64,000 nucleotides of DNA from Candidatus Nanopelagicales bacterium (GCA_028825115.1 JAPKAV010000006.1:1-64000), one strand, 5' to 3'; positions 18,159-27,022 are shown, counted from the first letter of the stretch. Made by a program: numbers and translations. Notes: a model not told the origin generated them from the letters alone.

Positions 18159-18208
18159 CCGGAATGCATTTGCCCCATCTGGGAGCCCAATCTGCAAGGT
18201 GTCCCTAA

Positions 18209-18220
18209 TAGAATGTGAGC
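18209..18220 (+). promoter_or_regulatory. Putative leaderless promoter of the Cys/Met PLP-enzyme gene (TAGAAT-N6-GTG)
   Basis: TAGAAT matches five of six bases of the TATAAT consensus. It is followed by GTGAGC and then GTG at 18221. This spacing argues for the second in-frame GTG as start, not the tracked GTG at 18215. Confidence 0.5.
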
Positions 18221-19276
18221 GTGGATGCCAAGGACCTTGACCCCAGTACTCGGGTTGTGAGCTCGGGAAGACCCGCTGCGCAGCCCGACAATCCTGTGAA
18301 TGCGCCAATCGTGCCCGCCTCAACTTTTCATGCGGGTGGTCAATTGGAATATGGGCGGGAAAATAACCCGACTGCCGCCGCGCTTGAATTGGCATTGGGC
18401 GAATTGGACGGTGGCGAAGCTCTTGTTTTCTCGTCGGGCATGGCGGCGGCGAATGCATTGATGGACATATGGCCGGTGGGAACTTGTGTAATTGCGCCTA
18501 ATACGGCCTACACGGGTGTAGCAGTCCGACTCCGTGAACTACACGAACGCGGTCAGATCGAGCTCACCACTTGCAATGTGACAAACACCGAATTGATCCT
18601 GAGTCTGCTCCCCCAGTCCCAGGTACTCTGGATTGAATCACCCACCAATCCACTCCTTGAGGTCGCAGAGCTTGAGGTGCTCATGGGTCGGGCTCGTGCC
18701 CACGGAGTCACCACAATTGTGGACAACACATTTGCCAGCCCGGTGCGTCAAAAGCCACTCGCTATGGGCGCAGATTTTGTTTTGCATAGTGTTACCAAGG
18801 TTCTTAGTGGTCACTCAGACTTGCTTATGGGAGCTGTTATTACGCGGGAACATGCCGACTGGGAAAAACTCCAAGTACGGCGCGTATTGCTCGGCGCAAT
18901 GCCAAGTGCCTTTGACTGCTACCTAGCCCTGAGAGGATTGCGGACGCTTTTTGTTCGCTACGAAAGATCCGAGGCTAACGCGATGGCAATAGCCCCCAAG
19001 CTCACAGCACATCCCGGTGTATACAGGGTGAGGTATCCAGGTTGGGGCACTATCGCGTCCATCGAAATTGATGGGGATGCTGATCGAGTGTGTGAAGCAA
19101 CTCGCCTGTGGACCTATGCAACGAGTCTGGGTGGGGTTGAATCGCTCCTTGAACGACGGCGTAGGTGGCCACTCGAGAGTGACACGGTTCCTAAGAATCT
19201 AATTCGACTTTCATTTGGAATTGAGAATCCCGATGACCTTTGGGCAGACTTAGATCAAGCGCTTTTGCACAGGTAA
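18221..19276 (+). CDS. Cys/Met metabolism PLP-dependent lyase or synthase (cystathionine gamma-family)
   Basis: A fold-type I pyridoxal-phosphate enzyme of the MetB/MetC/MetZ family, which performs beta- or gamma-elimination/replacement on sulfur amino acids. Signatures are YGRENNPTAAALE, FSSGMAAANALM, WIESPTNPLLEV, TIVDNTFASPV and HSVTKVLSGHSD, where the Lys forms the Schiff base. At 351 residues it is somewhat shorter than most homologues (about 380). The exact substrate (cystathionine, O-acyl-homoserine or methionine) cannot be assigned from sequence alone. It is flanked by divergent ddl and convergent gpsA, with no obvious partner genes. Confidence 0.85.
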   Translation: MDAKDLDPSTRVVSSGRPAAQPDNPVNAPIVPASTFHAGGQLEYGRENNPTAAALELALGELDGGEALVFSSGMAAANALMDIWPVGTCVIAPNTAYTGVAVRLRELHERGQIELTTCNVTNTELILSLLPQSQVLWIESPTNPLLEVAELEVLMGRARAHGVTTIVDNTFASPVRQKPLAMGADFVLHSVTKVLSGHSDLLMGAVITREHADWEKLQVRRVLLGAMPSAFDCYLALRGLRTLFVRYERSEANAMAIAPKLTAHPGVYRVRYPGWGTIASIEIDGDADRVCEATRLWTYATSLGGVESLLERRRRWPLESDTVPKNLIRLSFGIENPDDLWADLDQALLHR

Positions 19277-19310
19277 TGACTGCAGATCGCGAAGGCTAAA
19301 ACTTCAGGTA

Positions 19311-20309
19311 CTACAACTCTGACTTTGTGTCACGCGCCATGAAAGAACTCAATAGGTCCCGCGGCGGCTTATCAAAATGCAAGACCGCAACAACCTCTGC
19401 CGTTATCGGCATTTCAACACCAAGTTTTTGTGCCAACTCCAAGATCGGCTGGCAGCTTTTAAATGCCTCGCAAGTTTGGTTAGTTACTGCAATTGTTTCT
19501 TTGACGGAGAGACCTCTGCCCAGGTTTTCGCCAAATGTGCGATTTCGGGAAAGCGGTGATTGGCACGTGGCAACCAAGTCGCCCACCCCGGCCAGCCCCA
19601 AAAATGTCAAGGGGTCGGCTCCGAGCGCCACCCCTAATCTGCCAATTTCTGCCAATCCGCGAGTAATCAAAGAAGATTGAGAATTTTCTCCCAGACCCAT
19701 GCCTACCGCGATTCCGTTTGCCACCGCAATCACATTTTTGACCGCACCACCAATCTCCGTCCCGATAACGTCAGTTGTCCAATAGGGGCGGAAGTAGTCG
19801 GTTGTACAGGCTCGCTGGATTGCAACTGCGCTGGCTTGCGTCGAGGCCGCAACGGTTGTTGCTGTAGGTTGACGGGCGATTATTTCCTTCGCCAAATTTG
19901 GACCGGAAACAACCGCAATTCGTTGGGGATCAGCCCCTGTTGCTTGGGCTATCACCTCACTCATCCGCATTGACGTCCCAAGTTCAATGCCCTTCATCAG
20001 GCTCACGAACACGGCTTCGTCCCTTATCCATTGCGCCCAATCCTTTAGGTTGGCCCGCAGTGATTGCGCTGGCACTGCCAGCACCACAATCTCAGCGCTC
20101 TGCAGCGCCTCTTGTGGATCGGTAGTCGCAATAATCGATTCTGGTAAGTCGACGTCCGGGTGATAGCGACTATTTCTGTGAAACTGGTTGATATCCGCGG
20201 CCATTTCTCCATCCCGCGTCCACAGGGTCACTTGGGAACCCGCTTCAGCCAATACGACGGCGAACGCCGTACCCCAAGAGCCGCCACCCATTATGGCCAC
20301 GCGCGTCAC
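19311..20309 (-). CDS. gpsA: Glycerol-3-phosphate dehydrogenase [NAD(P)+]
   Basis: GpsA reduces dihydroxyacetone phosphate to sn-glycerol 3-phosphate, the backbone for phospholipids. The 332-residue protein has the Rossmann motif MGGGSWGTAFAVVLAEAG at the N-terminus, VVSGPNLAKEI, the catalytic-lysine segment IGGAVKNVIAVANGIAVGMGLG, and SRNRTFGENLGRG. The start codon (GTG) overlaps the plsC stop by four bases, so the acyltransferase and this enzyme are co-translated. Both act on the glycerol-3-phosphate to phosphatidate path. Confidence 0.96.
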   Translation of the reverse strand: MTRVAIMGGGSWGTAFAVVLAEAGSQVTLWTRDGEMAADINQFHRNSRYHPDVDLPESIIATTDPQEALQSAEIVVLAVPAQSLRANLKDWAQWIRDEAVFVSLMKGIELGTSMRMSEVIAQATGADPQRIAVVSGPNLAKEIIARQPTATTVAASTQASAVAIQRACTTDYFRPYWTTDVIGTEIGGAVKNVIAVANGIAVGMGLGENSQSSLITRGLAEIGRLGVALGADPLTFLGLAGVGDLVATCQSPLSRNRTFGENLGRGLSVKETIAVTNQTCEAFKSCQPILELAQKLGVEMPITAEVVAVLHFDKPPRDLLSSFMARDTKSEL

Positions 20310-21082
20310 TGTTCACTCCTTTGATCCACATCATGACGATAGAGCACTGCCGGTGGGGCTTCTCCTCTGATCTCGCCTTCCATACGTGCCAAGGTGCTCA
20401 TCAATTGATCCGTGGCCTCGTGAAGTAACTCTGGAGTCCATTTTTGGCCGCGATACTGGGATAGATCCATGGGCTCGCCCAACCACACATGCATTGTTTT
20501 TCGGGGCAGCAACCGCAACTGCTTCTTGTAGGGGCCGATCACATCTTGGGATCCCCATTGAACCATTGGATACAGTGGGCAACCAGACTCCAAAGCGATT
20601 CGGACCGCACCGGTTTTCCCTTGCATCGGCCATAGATTGGGGTCACGCGTGATAGTGCCTTCAGGATATACAACGACACATTCACCTGCTTGCGCTGCAA
20701 CAGACGCATCGCGAAAAGCGAACACAGCCTCACTGGATTCGCGGTACACCCGAATTTGACCGGCACTGGAAATTATCCAGCCAAAAATCGGAACCCGAAA
20801 AACAGATTCTTTGCCCAAGAATCGAGGGGGCCGATCATGTGCCCAGAGCGGATGGGCCACCGCCAAAGGATCAAACCATGAGGTGTGATTTGTTGCCACG
20901 ACAATTCCACCGTCTTGGTCCCTGAGTTGATCAAATCCACGCCAGTCTCTTTTAGTGAATACCATAAGGAACGGCCAGCCAACCAATACCGCGATCCGGA
21001 ATCCAGTGCCAATCCTCGATTTGCGTGTCGTATGTCTGGGCACCGCATCAGCGTACCTCGCAACCCTGTTGAATGGGTCCAT
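20306..21082 (-). CDS. plsC: 1-acyl-sn-glycerol-3-phosphate acyltransferase (PlsC family)
   Basis: This enzyme acylates lysophosphatidate to phosphatidate at the membrane. The acyltransferase motifs are NHTSWFDP (HX4D catalytic), the FLGKESVF region, VVYPEGTITRD (glycerophosphate binding) and PMVQWGSQDVIG. A hydrophobic N-terminal segment (GFRIAVLVGWPFLMVF) probably associates with the membrane. The start is uncertain: ATG at 21082 overlaps the opposing fbiD start by two bases. The tracked GTG is two codons earlier, and a GTG about 13 codons inside the ATG (near 21044) would avoid the overlap. It is followed by gpsA with a 4-base overlap. Confidence 0.92.
   Translation of the reverse strand: MDPFNRVARYADAVPRHTTRKSRIGTGFRIAVLVGWPFLMVFTKRDWRGFDQLRDQDGGIVVATNHTSWFDPLAVAHPLWAHDRPPRFLGKESVFRVPIFGWIISSAGQIRVYRESSEAVFAFRDASVAAQAGECVVVYPEGTITRDPNLWPMQGKTGAVRIALESGCPLYPMVQWGSQDVIGPYKKQLRLLPRKTMHVWLGEPMDLSQYRGQKWTPELLHEATDQLMSTLARMEGEIRGEAPPAVLYRHDVDQRSEQ
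21069..21080 (+). promoter_or_regulatory. Possible leaderless promoter of fbiD (TTGAAT-N6-ATG)
   Basis: TTGAAT (21069–21074) lies six bases before the fbiD ATG, with no Shine-Dalgarno. It matches the window-wide spacing but lacks the A at the second position. It lies inside the 5' end of the opposing plsC frame. Confidence 0.35.
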
Positions 21083-21860
21083 GTTCACTCACTCTGAGCC
21101 GGGTGAAATCAGTTGGCACGCGCTCGTTCCCGCGAAGGCGATGCATGCCGCTAAGTCCCGCCTCAATCGCGATGAATTGGTCGCCGCCTTCTTGACCGAC
21201 ACGGTGACCGCGCTCATTGGATCCCCTCGAGTCGGGTGCGTCAGTGTGATTACCTCGGACCGCGAGCTCGAGGCTCTGGCTAAGGGCCTTGGGGCGCAGA
21301 CTGTCCTTGAGCCGACGCCTTCTGGACTCTTGAACGCCCTGGAATTGGGCATGTACACGATCCAGCCCAGCATGGGAACCGTGATTGCACTCGGTGATCT
21401 GCCCTGTTTAACTCCAGCCGATGTCAATGCTTTCTTAGAAAGTGCCGATCTCTACGACAGTTCGTTCTTATGTGATTCAGAAGGCACGGGAAGCACGATG
21501 TGGGCCCGCCGCCCTGGGAGCACCGCACTTCCACACTTCGGTGTCCGATCACGTGCAGCTCACCGGGAGAGCGGCTCGGTCGAGATTCCCGGTTCGCCGC
21601 GTGCACATCGTGATGTTGACACACCAACAGCATTGTGGGACGCGATTCGAATCGGGGTTGGGTCTGCCACAATGAGGGCACTGGGTGAAACAGCACCGAT
21701 TTTAGCGACAATTTCCGGACTGGATCCGATCAAAGCAGTCGACGAATCCGGGCATCAGCGCGCTTACCCCGACTACACTCTCATAGAAATCTTGGCGCCC
21801 AAGATTGGCCAACGCGTCATAATCGACCAAGCAAAAAAGCAGATAACTGTTGCACAATAA
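21081..21860 (+). CDS. fbiD: Phosphoenolpyruvate/2-phospholactate guanylyltransferase (FbiD/CofC)
   Basis: FbiD/CofC activates phosphoenolpyruvate (actinobacteria) or 2-phospholactate (archaea) with GTP for synthesis of the deazaflavin cofactor F420. The 259-residue protein shows ALVPAKAMHAAKSRL (GTP-binding, Lys-rich), VSVITSDRELEALAKGLGA, VIALGDLPCLTPAD (metal-binding Asp) and PHFGVRSRAAHRE. The tracked ORF starts 42 codons too early; ATG at 21081 sits directly before the conserved domain. It occupies the same position as M. tuberculosis Rv2983 (fbiD). Other F420 genes are not in this window. Confidence 0.88.
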   Translation: MFTHSEPGEISWHALVPAKAMHAAKSRLNRDELVAAFLTDTVTALIGSPRVGCVSVITSDRELEALAKGLGAQTVLEPTPSGLLNALELGMYTIQPSMGTVIALGDLPCLTPADVNAFLESADLYDSSFLCDSEGTGSTMWARRPGSTALPHFGVRSRAAHRESGSVEIPGSPRAHRDVDTPTALWDAIRIGVGSATMRALGETAPILATISGLDPIKAVDESGHQRAYPDYTLIEILAPKIGQRVIIDQAKKQITVAQ

Positions 21861-21897
21861 ATAGATGGCCGCATCCAGAGGATGCGGCCATCTATTT
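21859..21897. terminator. Bidirectional hairpin terminator between fbiD and hup
   Basis: A perfect 18-bp inverted repeat (AAATAGATGGCCGCATCC / reverse complement) has a 3-base loop, AGA. The A-rich start and T-rich end of the stem supply short T-tracts on both strands. It begins within the fbiD stop codon and ends 9 bases before the hup stop, so it can stop transcription from both convergent genes. It is the strongest hairpin in the window. Confidence 0.9.
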
Positions 21898-21905
21898 GAT
21901 CGAAA

Positions 21906-22304
21906 CTACTTGCGACGAGCAGGAGCTTTCTTAGCTGCCTTCTTAGGAGCCGCTTTCTTAGCCGCTGCCTTTTTAGGGGCTGCCTTTTTAGCGGCTGCTT
22001 TTTTAGGGGCTGACGTCGAGATCTTCTTTGCACCCGAGACGACCGCTTTGAATTCTGCACCCGGGCGGAACTTGGGAAGCTTGGTTGCCTTAATTTTCAC
22101 GGTTTCGCCAGTGCGAGGATTGCGACCAAGACGGGCCTTACGGGCCTGCGCTTCGAAGATTCCAAATCCACTAATGGCAACTTTGTCGCCACGAACCACG
22201 GCCTTCTTGATTTCTTCGACGAATGCGTCAACGATCTCGGTGACTTCGCGCTTACTAACGTCGCCACGGCCCGCTACTGCATCAATGAGTTCTGCTTTGT
22301 TCAC
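21906..22304 (-). CDS. hup: HU-family DNA-binding protein with lysine/alanine-rich tail
   Basis: HU bends and compacts DNA as part of the nucleoid. Residues 1–90 are a standard HU fold (NKAELIDAVAGRGDVSKREV, GFGIFEAQARKARLGRNPRTGE). The last ~40 residues are a basic, low-complexity tail of KKAA/PKKA repeats ending APARRK, typical of actinobacterial HupB and comparable to histone H1 tails. The repeats also appear at the DNA level. GTG start follows CGGAGGGG. The gene has its own leader of at least 60 bases and stands alone. Confidence 0.96.
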   Translation of the reverse strand: MNKAELIDAVAGRGDVSKREVTEIVDAFVEEIKKAVVRGDKVAISGFGIFEAQARKARLGRNPRTGETVKIKATKLPKFRPGAEFKAVVSGAKKISTSAPKKAAAKKAAPKKAAAKKAAPKKAAKKAPARRK

Positions 22305-22390
22305 GATTGAACCCCTCCGAAGGGTGATTAGGTTGATCTTGTGACCAACACCTAAATGTAACTCTAAACTAGGAAAATATTGTTTTAGCC

Positions 22391-22416
22391 ACGCCGAAAG
22401 GCGTTGCTGCGCAACG
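22391..22416. other. Two adjoining small hairpins between leuD and hup
   Basis: ACGCC-GAAA-GGCGT (22391–22404, a stable GAAA tetraloop) overlaps CGTTGC-TGC-GCAACG (22402–22416). They lie in the 164-base gap downstream of leuD and upstream of hup. There is no T-tract on the leuD side, so they are poor intrinsic terminators. They may be an RNA 3' end for leuD or part of the hup upstream region. Confidence 0.4.
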
Positions 22417-22468
22417 TCTTTTCTGATCCAGGTGCTCGGTCATTTGTGACATTGTGACGCAACCCACA

Positions 22469-23056
22469 TTAGCCCAGGCTGGGCAAAAAACCCGGCCGCC
22501 TTTTTTCAAACTCGCTGATTACATCAGAGTGTTCAAGTGTGATTCCAATGTCGTCAAGTCCTTCTAGTAGACGCCAGCGAACATAGTCATCCACCTCAAA
22601 ATTACACGTGAATTCCCCGGCGTTGACTTTTCGTTCCTGCAGATCGACCGTAATCAAGATTGCCGGGTCAGCTTCCACGATTTCCCACAGCTCCTCAATT
22701 GCGGCCTGAGGAATCACAGCGGCAAGGAGTCCGCCTTTCCCAGAATTTCCGCGGAAGATGTCGGCGAAGCGCGAACACAGAACCACCCTGAAACCAAAGT
22801 CTTGTAGGGCCCACACCGCATGCTCGCGCGAAGAACCAGTCCCAAAATCTGGCCCCGCGACCAAAATCGACACCCCTTGATATTCCGGACGATTGAGTAC
22901 AAAATCCGGGTCTTTACGCCAACTGGCAAATAGTGCGTCTTCGAATCCGTGGCGAGTGATTCGCTTGAGGTACTCGGCGGGGATTATTTGATCTGTGTCA
23001 ACATTACTGCGATGCAGTGGCGCCGCTGTTCCGGTGTGAACGGTGAATGCATCCAT
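22469..23056 (-). CDS. leuD: 3-isopropylmalate dehydratase small subunit
   Basis: LeuD is the swivel-domain partner of LeuC; together they isomerise 2-isopropylmalate to 3-isopropylmalate in leucine synthesis. The 195-residue protein has [36 protein letters not shown] and [15 protein letters not shown], all conserved around the active site. ATG follows a Shine-Dalgarno (GGAGGTTTAGTC-ATG) two bases after the leuC stop, so leuC and leuD are one operon. Confidence 0.97.
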   Translation of the reverse strand: MDAFTVHTGTAAPLHRSNVDTDQIIPAEYLKRITRHGFEDALFASWRKDPDFVLNRPEYQGVSILVAGPDFGTGSSREHAVWALQDFGFRVVLCSRFADIFRGNSGKGGLLAAVIPQAAIEELWEIVEADPAILITVDLQERKVNAGEFTCNFEVDDYVRWRLLEGLDDIGITLEHSDVISEFEKRRPGFLPSLG

Positions 23057-23058
23057 GA

Positions 23059-24465
23059 CTAAACCTCCGCTAAATCTGTTGGCGCGCTCAAAGTTCCTCG
23101 TACGGCGGTTGCCGCAGCGACCTCGGGCGAAACCAAGTGCGTGCGGCCACCGGGACCTTGACGTCCTTCGAAGTTACGATTTGATGTCGATGCGCTGCGT
23201 TCACCTGGGGACAATTTATCCGGGTTCATGGCCAAACACATTGAGCAACCCGCTCCACGCCACTCGGCTCCAGCATCAAGGAATACTTGGTCAAGGCCTT
23301 CCGCTTCGGCCTCAATGCGCACACGGGTTGACCCCGGCACTACTAATAGGCGCACACCGTCCGCCACTTTCCGGTTCTTGATTACTTGTGCTGCTGCCCG
23401 CAAGTCTTCGATCCGCCCATTTGTGCACGAACCAAGAAATACGGTGTCAACAGTGATTTCCTTGAGCGGCTGACCCGGGCGAAGGTCCATGTAAGCTAAG
23501 GCATTTTCGATGGCCGCTCGTTCTACCGGGTCCGAGACCGCTTTCGGGTCGGGCACTACTTGATCAAGGGGCAACCCTTGTCCCGGGTTGGTTCCCCAAG
23601 TGACAAAGGGTCGCAATGCCGACGCGTCAATTGTGATCTCTCGATCAAACTGTGCATCCGGATCGGTGTTGAGGGTTTCCCAGTAGGAAACGGCGGACTC
23701 CCAGTCTTTGCCGTACGGCGCGTGTGGCTTCCCCTTGATGTAATCAAAAGTCGTACTGTCCGGGGCAATCATTCCGGCGCGGGCACCGGCCTCAATCGAC
23801 ATGTTGCAGACGGTCATGCGACCTTCCATCGAGAGTGCCTTGATCGCTGAACCCCTATATTCTAAAACGTACCCTTGGCCCCCGCTAGTACCAATTTGGG
23901 CGATCACAGCAAGGATAATGTCTTTTGCGGTAACTCCCTCGGGGAGCGCACCTTCAACATTGATCGCCATGGTCTTAAATGGCTTCAACGGCAGCGCCTG
24001 AGTCGCCATTACATGCTCGACTTCGCTTGTCCCGATTCCAAAAGCCAGCGCACCAAATGCGCCATGGGTACTTGTATGAGAATCTCCGCAGACAATCGTC
24101 ATGCCCGGCTGTGTCAATCCCATCTGTGGCCCAACAACGTGCACAATTCCTTGTTCGACGTTGCCGAGTGGGAATAGCGTGACCCCGAATTCCTTACAGT
24201 TCTCGCGAAGTGTCTCTACTTGGATCCGGGAAACTGGATCCGCAATCGGTTTATCAACATCAAAGGTAGGGATATTGTGGTCTTCGGTTGCGACCGTCAG
24301 ATCAGGCCTGCGCAACGGCCTACCCGCTGCCCGTAAACCGTCAAATGCCTGCGGGCTGGTGACTTCGTGGATGAGGTGCAGATCGATGTAGAGCAGATCG
24401 GGTAAGCCTTCACCTTCGTGAATGATGTGGTCTGACCACACCTTTTCTGCCAACGTACGACTCAT
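23059..24465 (-). CDS. leuC: 3-isopropylmalate dehydratase large subunit
   Basis: LeuC is an aconitase-family [4Fe-4S] hydro-lyase. The 468-residue protein begins [20 protein letters not shown] and contains [21 protein letters not shown], the cluster cysteines in [16 protein letters not shown] and [11 protein letters not shown], and the aconitase-signature [11 protein letters not shown] follows GGGAG. The gene is preceded by tRNA-Glu and tRNA-Gln and a hairpin that may separate tRNA transcription from leuCD. No leucine-rich leader was found before leuC. Confidence 0.97.
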   Translation of the reverse strand: MSRTLAEKVWSDHIIHEGEGLPDLLYIDLHLIHEVTSPQAFDGLRAAGRPLRRPDLTVATEDHNIPTFDVDKPIADPVSRIQVETLRENCKEFGVTLFPLGNVEQGIVHVVGPQMGLTQPGMTIVCGDSHTSTHGAFGALAFGIGTSEVEHVMATQALPLKPFKTMAINVEGALPEGVTAKDIILAVIAQIGTSGGQGYVLEYRGSAIKALSMEGRMTVCNMSIEAGARAGMIAPDSTTFDYIKGKPHAPYGKDWESAVSYWETLNTDPDAQFDREITIDASALRPFVTWGTNPGQGLPLDQVVPDPKAVSDPVERAAIENALAYMDLRPGQPLKEITVDTVFLGSCTNGRIEDLRAAAQVIKNRKVADGVRLLVVPGSTRVRIEAEAEGLDQVFLDAGAEWRGAGCSMCLAMNPDKLSPGERSASTSNRNFEGRQGPGGRTHLVSPEVAAATAVRGTLSAPTDLAEV

Positions 24466-24510
24466 GTCACGCTCCCATCCTCACGACGATCTACTCATAA
24501 CCGACGCAGC

Positions 24511-24534
24511 GGGGGAATCCACTTGGACTCCCCC
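24511..24534 (-). terminator. Hairpin between the tRNA genes and leuC
   Basis: GGGGGAGTCC-AAGT-GGATTCCCCC on the minus strand forms a 10-bp stem with one G·T pair. It lies just downstream of tRNA-Glu and upstream of leuC. It has no T-tract, so it may be a pause, a processing site or a weak terminator rather than a classical intrinsic terminator. Confidence 0.45.
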
Positions 24535-24541
24535 ACCGTTG

Positions 24542-24614
24542 TAGCCCCGACGGGATTCGAACCCGCGCTACCGCCTTGAGAGGGCGGCGTGCTAGGCCAC
24601 TACACAACGGGGCC
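24542..24614 (-). tRNA. tRNA-Glu (CTC anticodon)
   Basis: The minus strand folds as a 73-base cloverleaf: acceptor GGCCCCG/CGGGGCT with discriminator A, anticodon stem CCGCC/GGCGG around loop CTCTCAA (anticodon CUC), and T-arm GCGGGTTCGAATCCCGT. The CCA end is not encoded (plus strand reads ..TTGTAGCCCC). It is paired with tRNA-Gln and gltX, as in mycobacteria. Confidence 0.96.
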
Positions 24615-24644
24615 ATGAAAAAAATCGCGTCTGCACGCGATTCG

Positions 24645-24716
24645 CTGGGGTACCAGGACTCGAACCTAGACTAACTGAATCAGAATCAGTTGGGCTGCCA
24701 ATTACCCCATACCCCA
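24645..24716 (-). tRNA. tRNA-Gln (CTG anticodon)
   Basis: A 72-base cloverleaf on the minus strand has acceptor TGGGGTA/TACCCCA with discriminator G, anticodon stem ACTGA/TCAGT around TTCTGAT (anticodon CUG), and T-arm with GGTTCGAGTCC. No glutaminyl-tRNA synthetase is in this window, whereas gltX is 33 bases upstream and gatCAB lies 15 kb away. This tRNA is probably mischarged with Glu by GltX and then amidated. Confidence 0.96.
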
Positions 24717-24749
24717 CGGGTGCCGCCTCAGTCTACCGCTGGTGTGAAA

Positions 24750-26234
24750 TCACTCGCTCAAAGGTCTGTCCACAGCCTGCACCGTGGCGTTTTCAATCCG
24801 CAGCAGCGACTCTGCCTGACCTAAGATTTCCATTGATTCAAAAAGGGGTGGCGAAATTTTTCGCCCGCAAATTGCTGTGCGAACCGGCCCAAAAGCCAGT
24901 TTGGGCTTGAGCGCGAGTCCTTCTACCAGCGACTCCCTCAAAGCGGCCTGGATCGTAACGGCATTCCACAATGGCAGTTTTTCAAGTATCGTTCCCGACA
25001 TATGAAGGACCTGAGCCGATTCAGATGTCCACAAATCGGGATCAATGTCTATTTGGCCTGCTGTCGTAAACAGAAACGAGATTAATTCCGGGGCTGCGCC
25101 CAAGGTATCCAGTCTTTCTTGAATTAGCGGTAGTACCTGCACCAACCGATCTCGCTCTTGTGATGTGATCGGGAGTGAACTTACCCCAGCTGACTCTAAA
25201 AATGGCACCAGCCGCTCGAGTAGATCGGTCGGCTCTAAATGACGGATCCAGTCCCCGTTAATTGAGGTGCACTTTTTAAGATCAAATCGCGCAGGGTTCG
25301 GGTTCACACGTTCCACGGTAAAGGCTTGAGTCAATTCCTCGGGAGAAAAGAACTCAAGATCATTGCCCATGGACCAACCGAGAAGTGCCAAGTAATTGAG
25401 CAGCGCTTCGGGGAGGTAACCCTTTGCCCGGTACATGGCCAGCGACGATTCTGGATCCCGCTTTGACAGCTTCTTGTTCCCTTCACCCATCACGTAGGGC
25501 AAATGCCCGTACGCCGGCGTTTCTTCGGCGACACCGAGAGCCTTGAGCCCCTCGAATAAGGCCAACTGCCGCGGAGTCGACGAAAGAAGGTCTTCTCCTC
25601 GCAGCACGTGTGTGATTCGCATCATCGCATCGTCGACCGGATTCACCAAGGTGTACAGCGGATCTCCATTTGCCCTCACCAACACAAAATCGGGGACATG
25701 CTCCGCTTGGAAACTCAATTCACCGCGGACCAGGTCGTGCCACGCAAAGTCAGAGCCCGGCATTCGATACCGGACTACGGGTTGGCGGCCTTCCGTTACA
25801 AATATTTCAACCTGTTCTCGGCTTAAGTCTCGGCAAGTGCCGTCATAACCTGGGGTGCGCTTCTGCGCCGCCGCGATTTCACGCTTGGCATCAAGTTCGC
25901 CGGCACTGCAGTAGCACCGGTAGGCAAACCCAGATTTAATCAGCCTGTGAACAACATCGGCGTAAATCTCCATTCGCTCGGATTGGCGATACGGTCCATG
26001 ACCACCCCCGACCTCCGGCCCTTCGTCCCAATCCAATCCCAACCAACGCATGCTCTCCACCAGCGCTTCATAGGAATCTTGGGAGTCGCGCGAGGCATCC
26101 GTGTCTTCGATTCGAAAAACGAAGGTGCCTCCCACATGTCGAGCGAATGCCCAATTAAAAAGTGCAGTTCTGATCATGCCAACGTGCGGATTTCCCGTAG
26201 GCGACGGGCAAAAACGAACTCGAATGTCATTCAT
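24750..26234 (-). CDS. gltX: Glutamyl-tRNA synthetase
   Basis: GltX charges tRNA-Glu and, where GatCAB exists, usually also tRNA-Gln with glutamate. The 494-residue class I synthetase has the HIGH-equivalent CPSPTGNPHVGM, EDTDASRDSQDSYEAL, LVNPVDDAMMRITHVLRGEDLLSSTPRQ and the KMSKS-equivalent KLSKRD. The ATG overlaps the stop of the upstream FAH-family gene (TAATG), so the two genes are coupled. The tRNA-Gln and tRNA-Glu genes follow directly. Confidence 0.97.
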   Translation of the reverse strand: MNDIRVRFCPSPTGNPHVGMIRTALFNWAFARHVGGTFVFRIEDTDASRDSQDSYEALVESMRWLGLDWDEGPEVGGGHGPYRQSERMEIYADVVHRLIKSGFAYRCYCSAGELDAKREIAAAQKRTPGYDGTCRDLSREQVEIFVTEGRQPVVRYRMPGSDFAWHDLVRGELSFQAEHVPDFVLVRANGDPLYTLVNPVDDAMMRITHVLRGEDLLSSTPRQLALFEGLKALGVAEETPAYGHLPYVMGEGNKKLSKRDPESSLAMYRAKGYLPEALLNYLALLGWSMGNDLEFFSPEELTQAFTVERVNPNPARFDLKKCTSINGDWIRHLEPTDLLERLVPFLESAGVSSLPITSQERDRLVQVLPLIQERLDTLGAAPELISFLFTTAGQIDIDPDLWTSESAQVLHMSGTILEKLPLWNAVTIQAALRESLVEGLALKPKLAFGPVRTAICGRKISPPLFESMEILGQAESLLRIENATVQAVDRPLSE

Positions 26235-27022
26235 TAGGCACGCTGCACCGTATTGACCAAACTCCCAATACCCTCAATTGCAACTTCGACTTCATCTCCC
26301 GAAACAATCGGCCCCACACCGGCCGGTGTTCCGGTCAGGATTACATCTCCCGGCAGCAGGGTCATTTGGTGACTGACAAAGGTCACAAGCTCAACAGCCG
26401 AAAAAATCATGTTCTTCGTGTTGCCCGACTGACGAAGATCATCACCCACATACGCCGTGACCGCGAGGTCGCTGGGATCAAGATCGGTTTCAATCCAAGG
26501 ACCCAGTGGACAAAACGTGTCAAACCCTTTCGCCCTGCTCCATTGACCATCTGACTCTTGCACGTCACGAGCGCTCACGTCATTTGCACAGGTAAAACCC
26601 AAGATTACTTCCGAGACCCGGTCACGGGGCACGTCCTTGCAAAACCTGCCGATCACCACCGCCAGCTCCGCTTCGTGGTGAACCATGGACGACTGATTCG
26701 GAAGAGTGATCACTTCACCTGGACCAATTACCGCTGTACTTGGCTTAAGGAACATAAGCGGATCGGCAGGTAGTTCGCTCTTCATTTCAGCCGCATGATC
26801 TGCGTAATTCCTGCCGATACCAATAATCTTGCTGGGCAGGATCGGGGCCAACAGCTTTACCGCTGACGCGGCGATCACACGACCATCAGGATCAGGCTCA
26901 CCGAAGGGGTGGCCCTTTAGAATTGCAATAATTGAATTGTCTGTGATTTCTCCCTGATCATCAAGGTTGTCAAGGACCCCAAAACTCACTTCTTCGCCAT
27001 ATGAGAATCGACAAATGCGCAC
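26234..27022 (-). CDS. Fumarylacetoacetate hydrolase family protein
   Basis: FAH-family enzymes are Mg-dependent hydrolases, decarboxylases or isomerases acting on beta-diketo acids or oxaloacetate. The 262-residue protein has IIGIGRNYADHAAEMKSE, PLMFLKPSTAVIGPGE, VHHEAELAVVIGR (metal-binding Glu residues), CANDVSARDVQ and ILTGTPAGVGP. Its substrate cannot be inferred. M. tuberculosis carries a homologue (Rv2993c) at the same place next to gltX. I shifted the start to GTG at 27022 (MRICRFSYG..), which fits the family and has TAGTGT exactly six bases upstream. Confidence 0.88.
   Translation of the reverse strand: MRICRFSYGEEVSFGVLDNLDDQGEITDNSIIAILKGHPFGEPDPDGRVIAASAVKLLAPILPSKIIGIGRNYADHAAEMKSELPADPLMFLKPSTAVIGPGEVITLPNQSSMVHHEAELAVVIGRFCKDVPRDRVSEVILGFTCANDVSARDVQESDGQWSRAKGFDTFCPLGPWIETDLDPSDLAVTAYVGDDLRQSGNTKNMIFSAVELVTFVSHQMTLLPGDVILTGTPAGVGPIVSGDEVEVAIEGIGSLVNTVQRA

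Noticed and set aside
18147-18458. ORF-track N-terminal extension of ddl (104 codons)
   Set aside because: The family begins near MSNSVSSAPGVVALVFGG; the extension overlaps the divergent PLP-enzyme promoter and 5' end and has no family similarity.
21906-22020. Tandem DNA repeat
   Set aside because: The repetition encodes the KKAA/PKKA tail of HU and follows from the protein, not from a separate repeat element.
22470-22490. Palindrome GCCCAGGCTGGGC as a leuD terminator
   Set aside because: It lies within the last leuD codons and has no downstream T-tract on the leuD strand.
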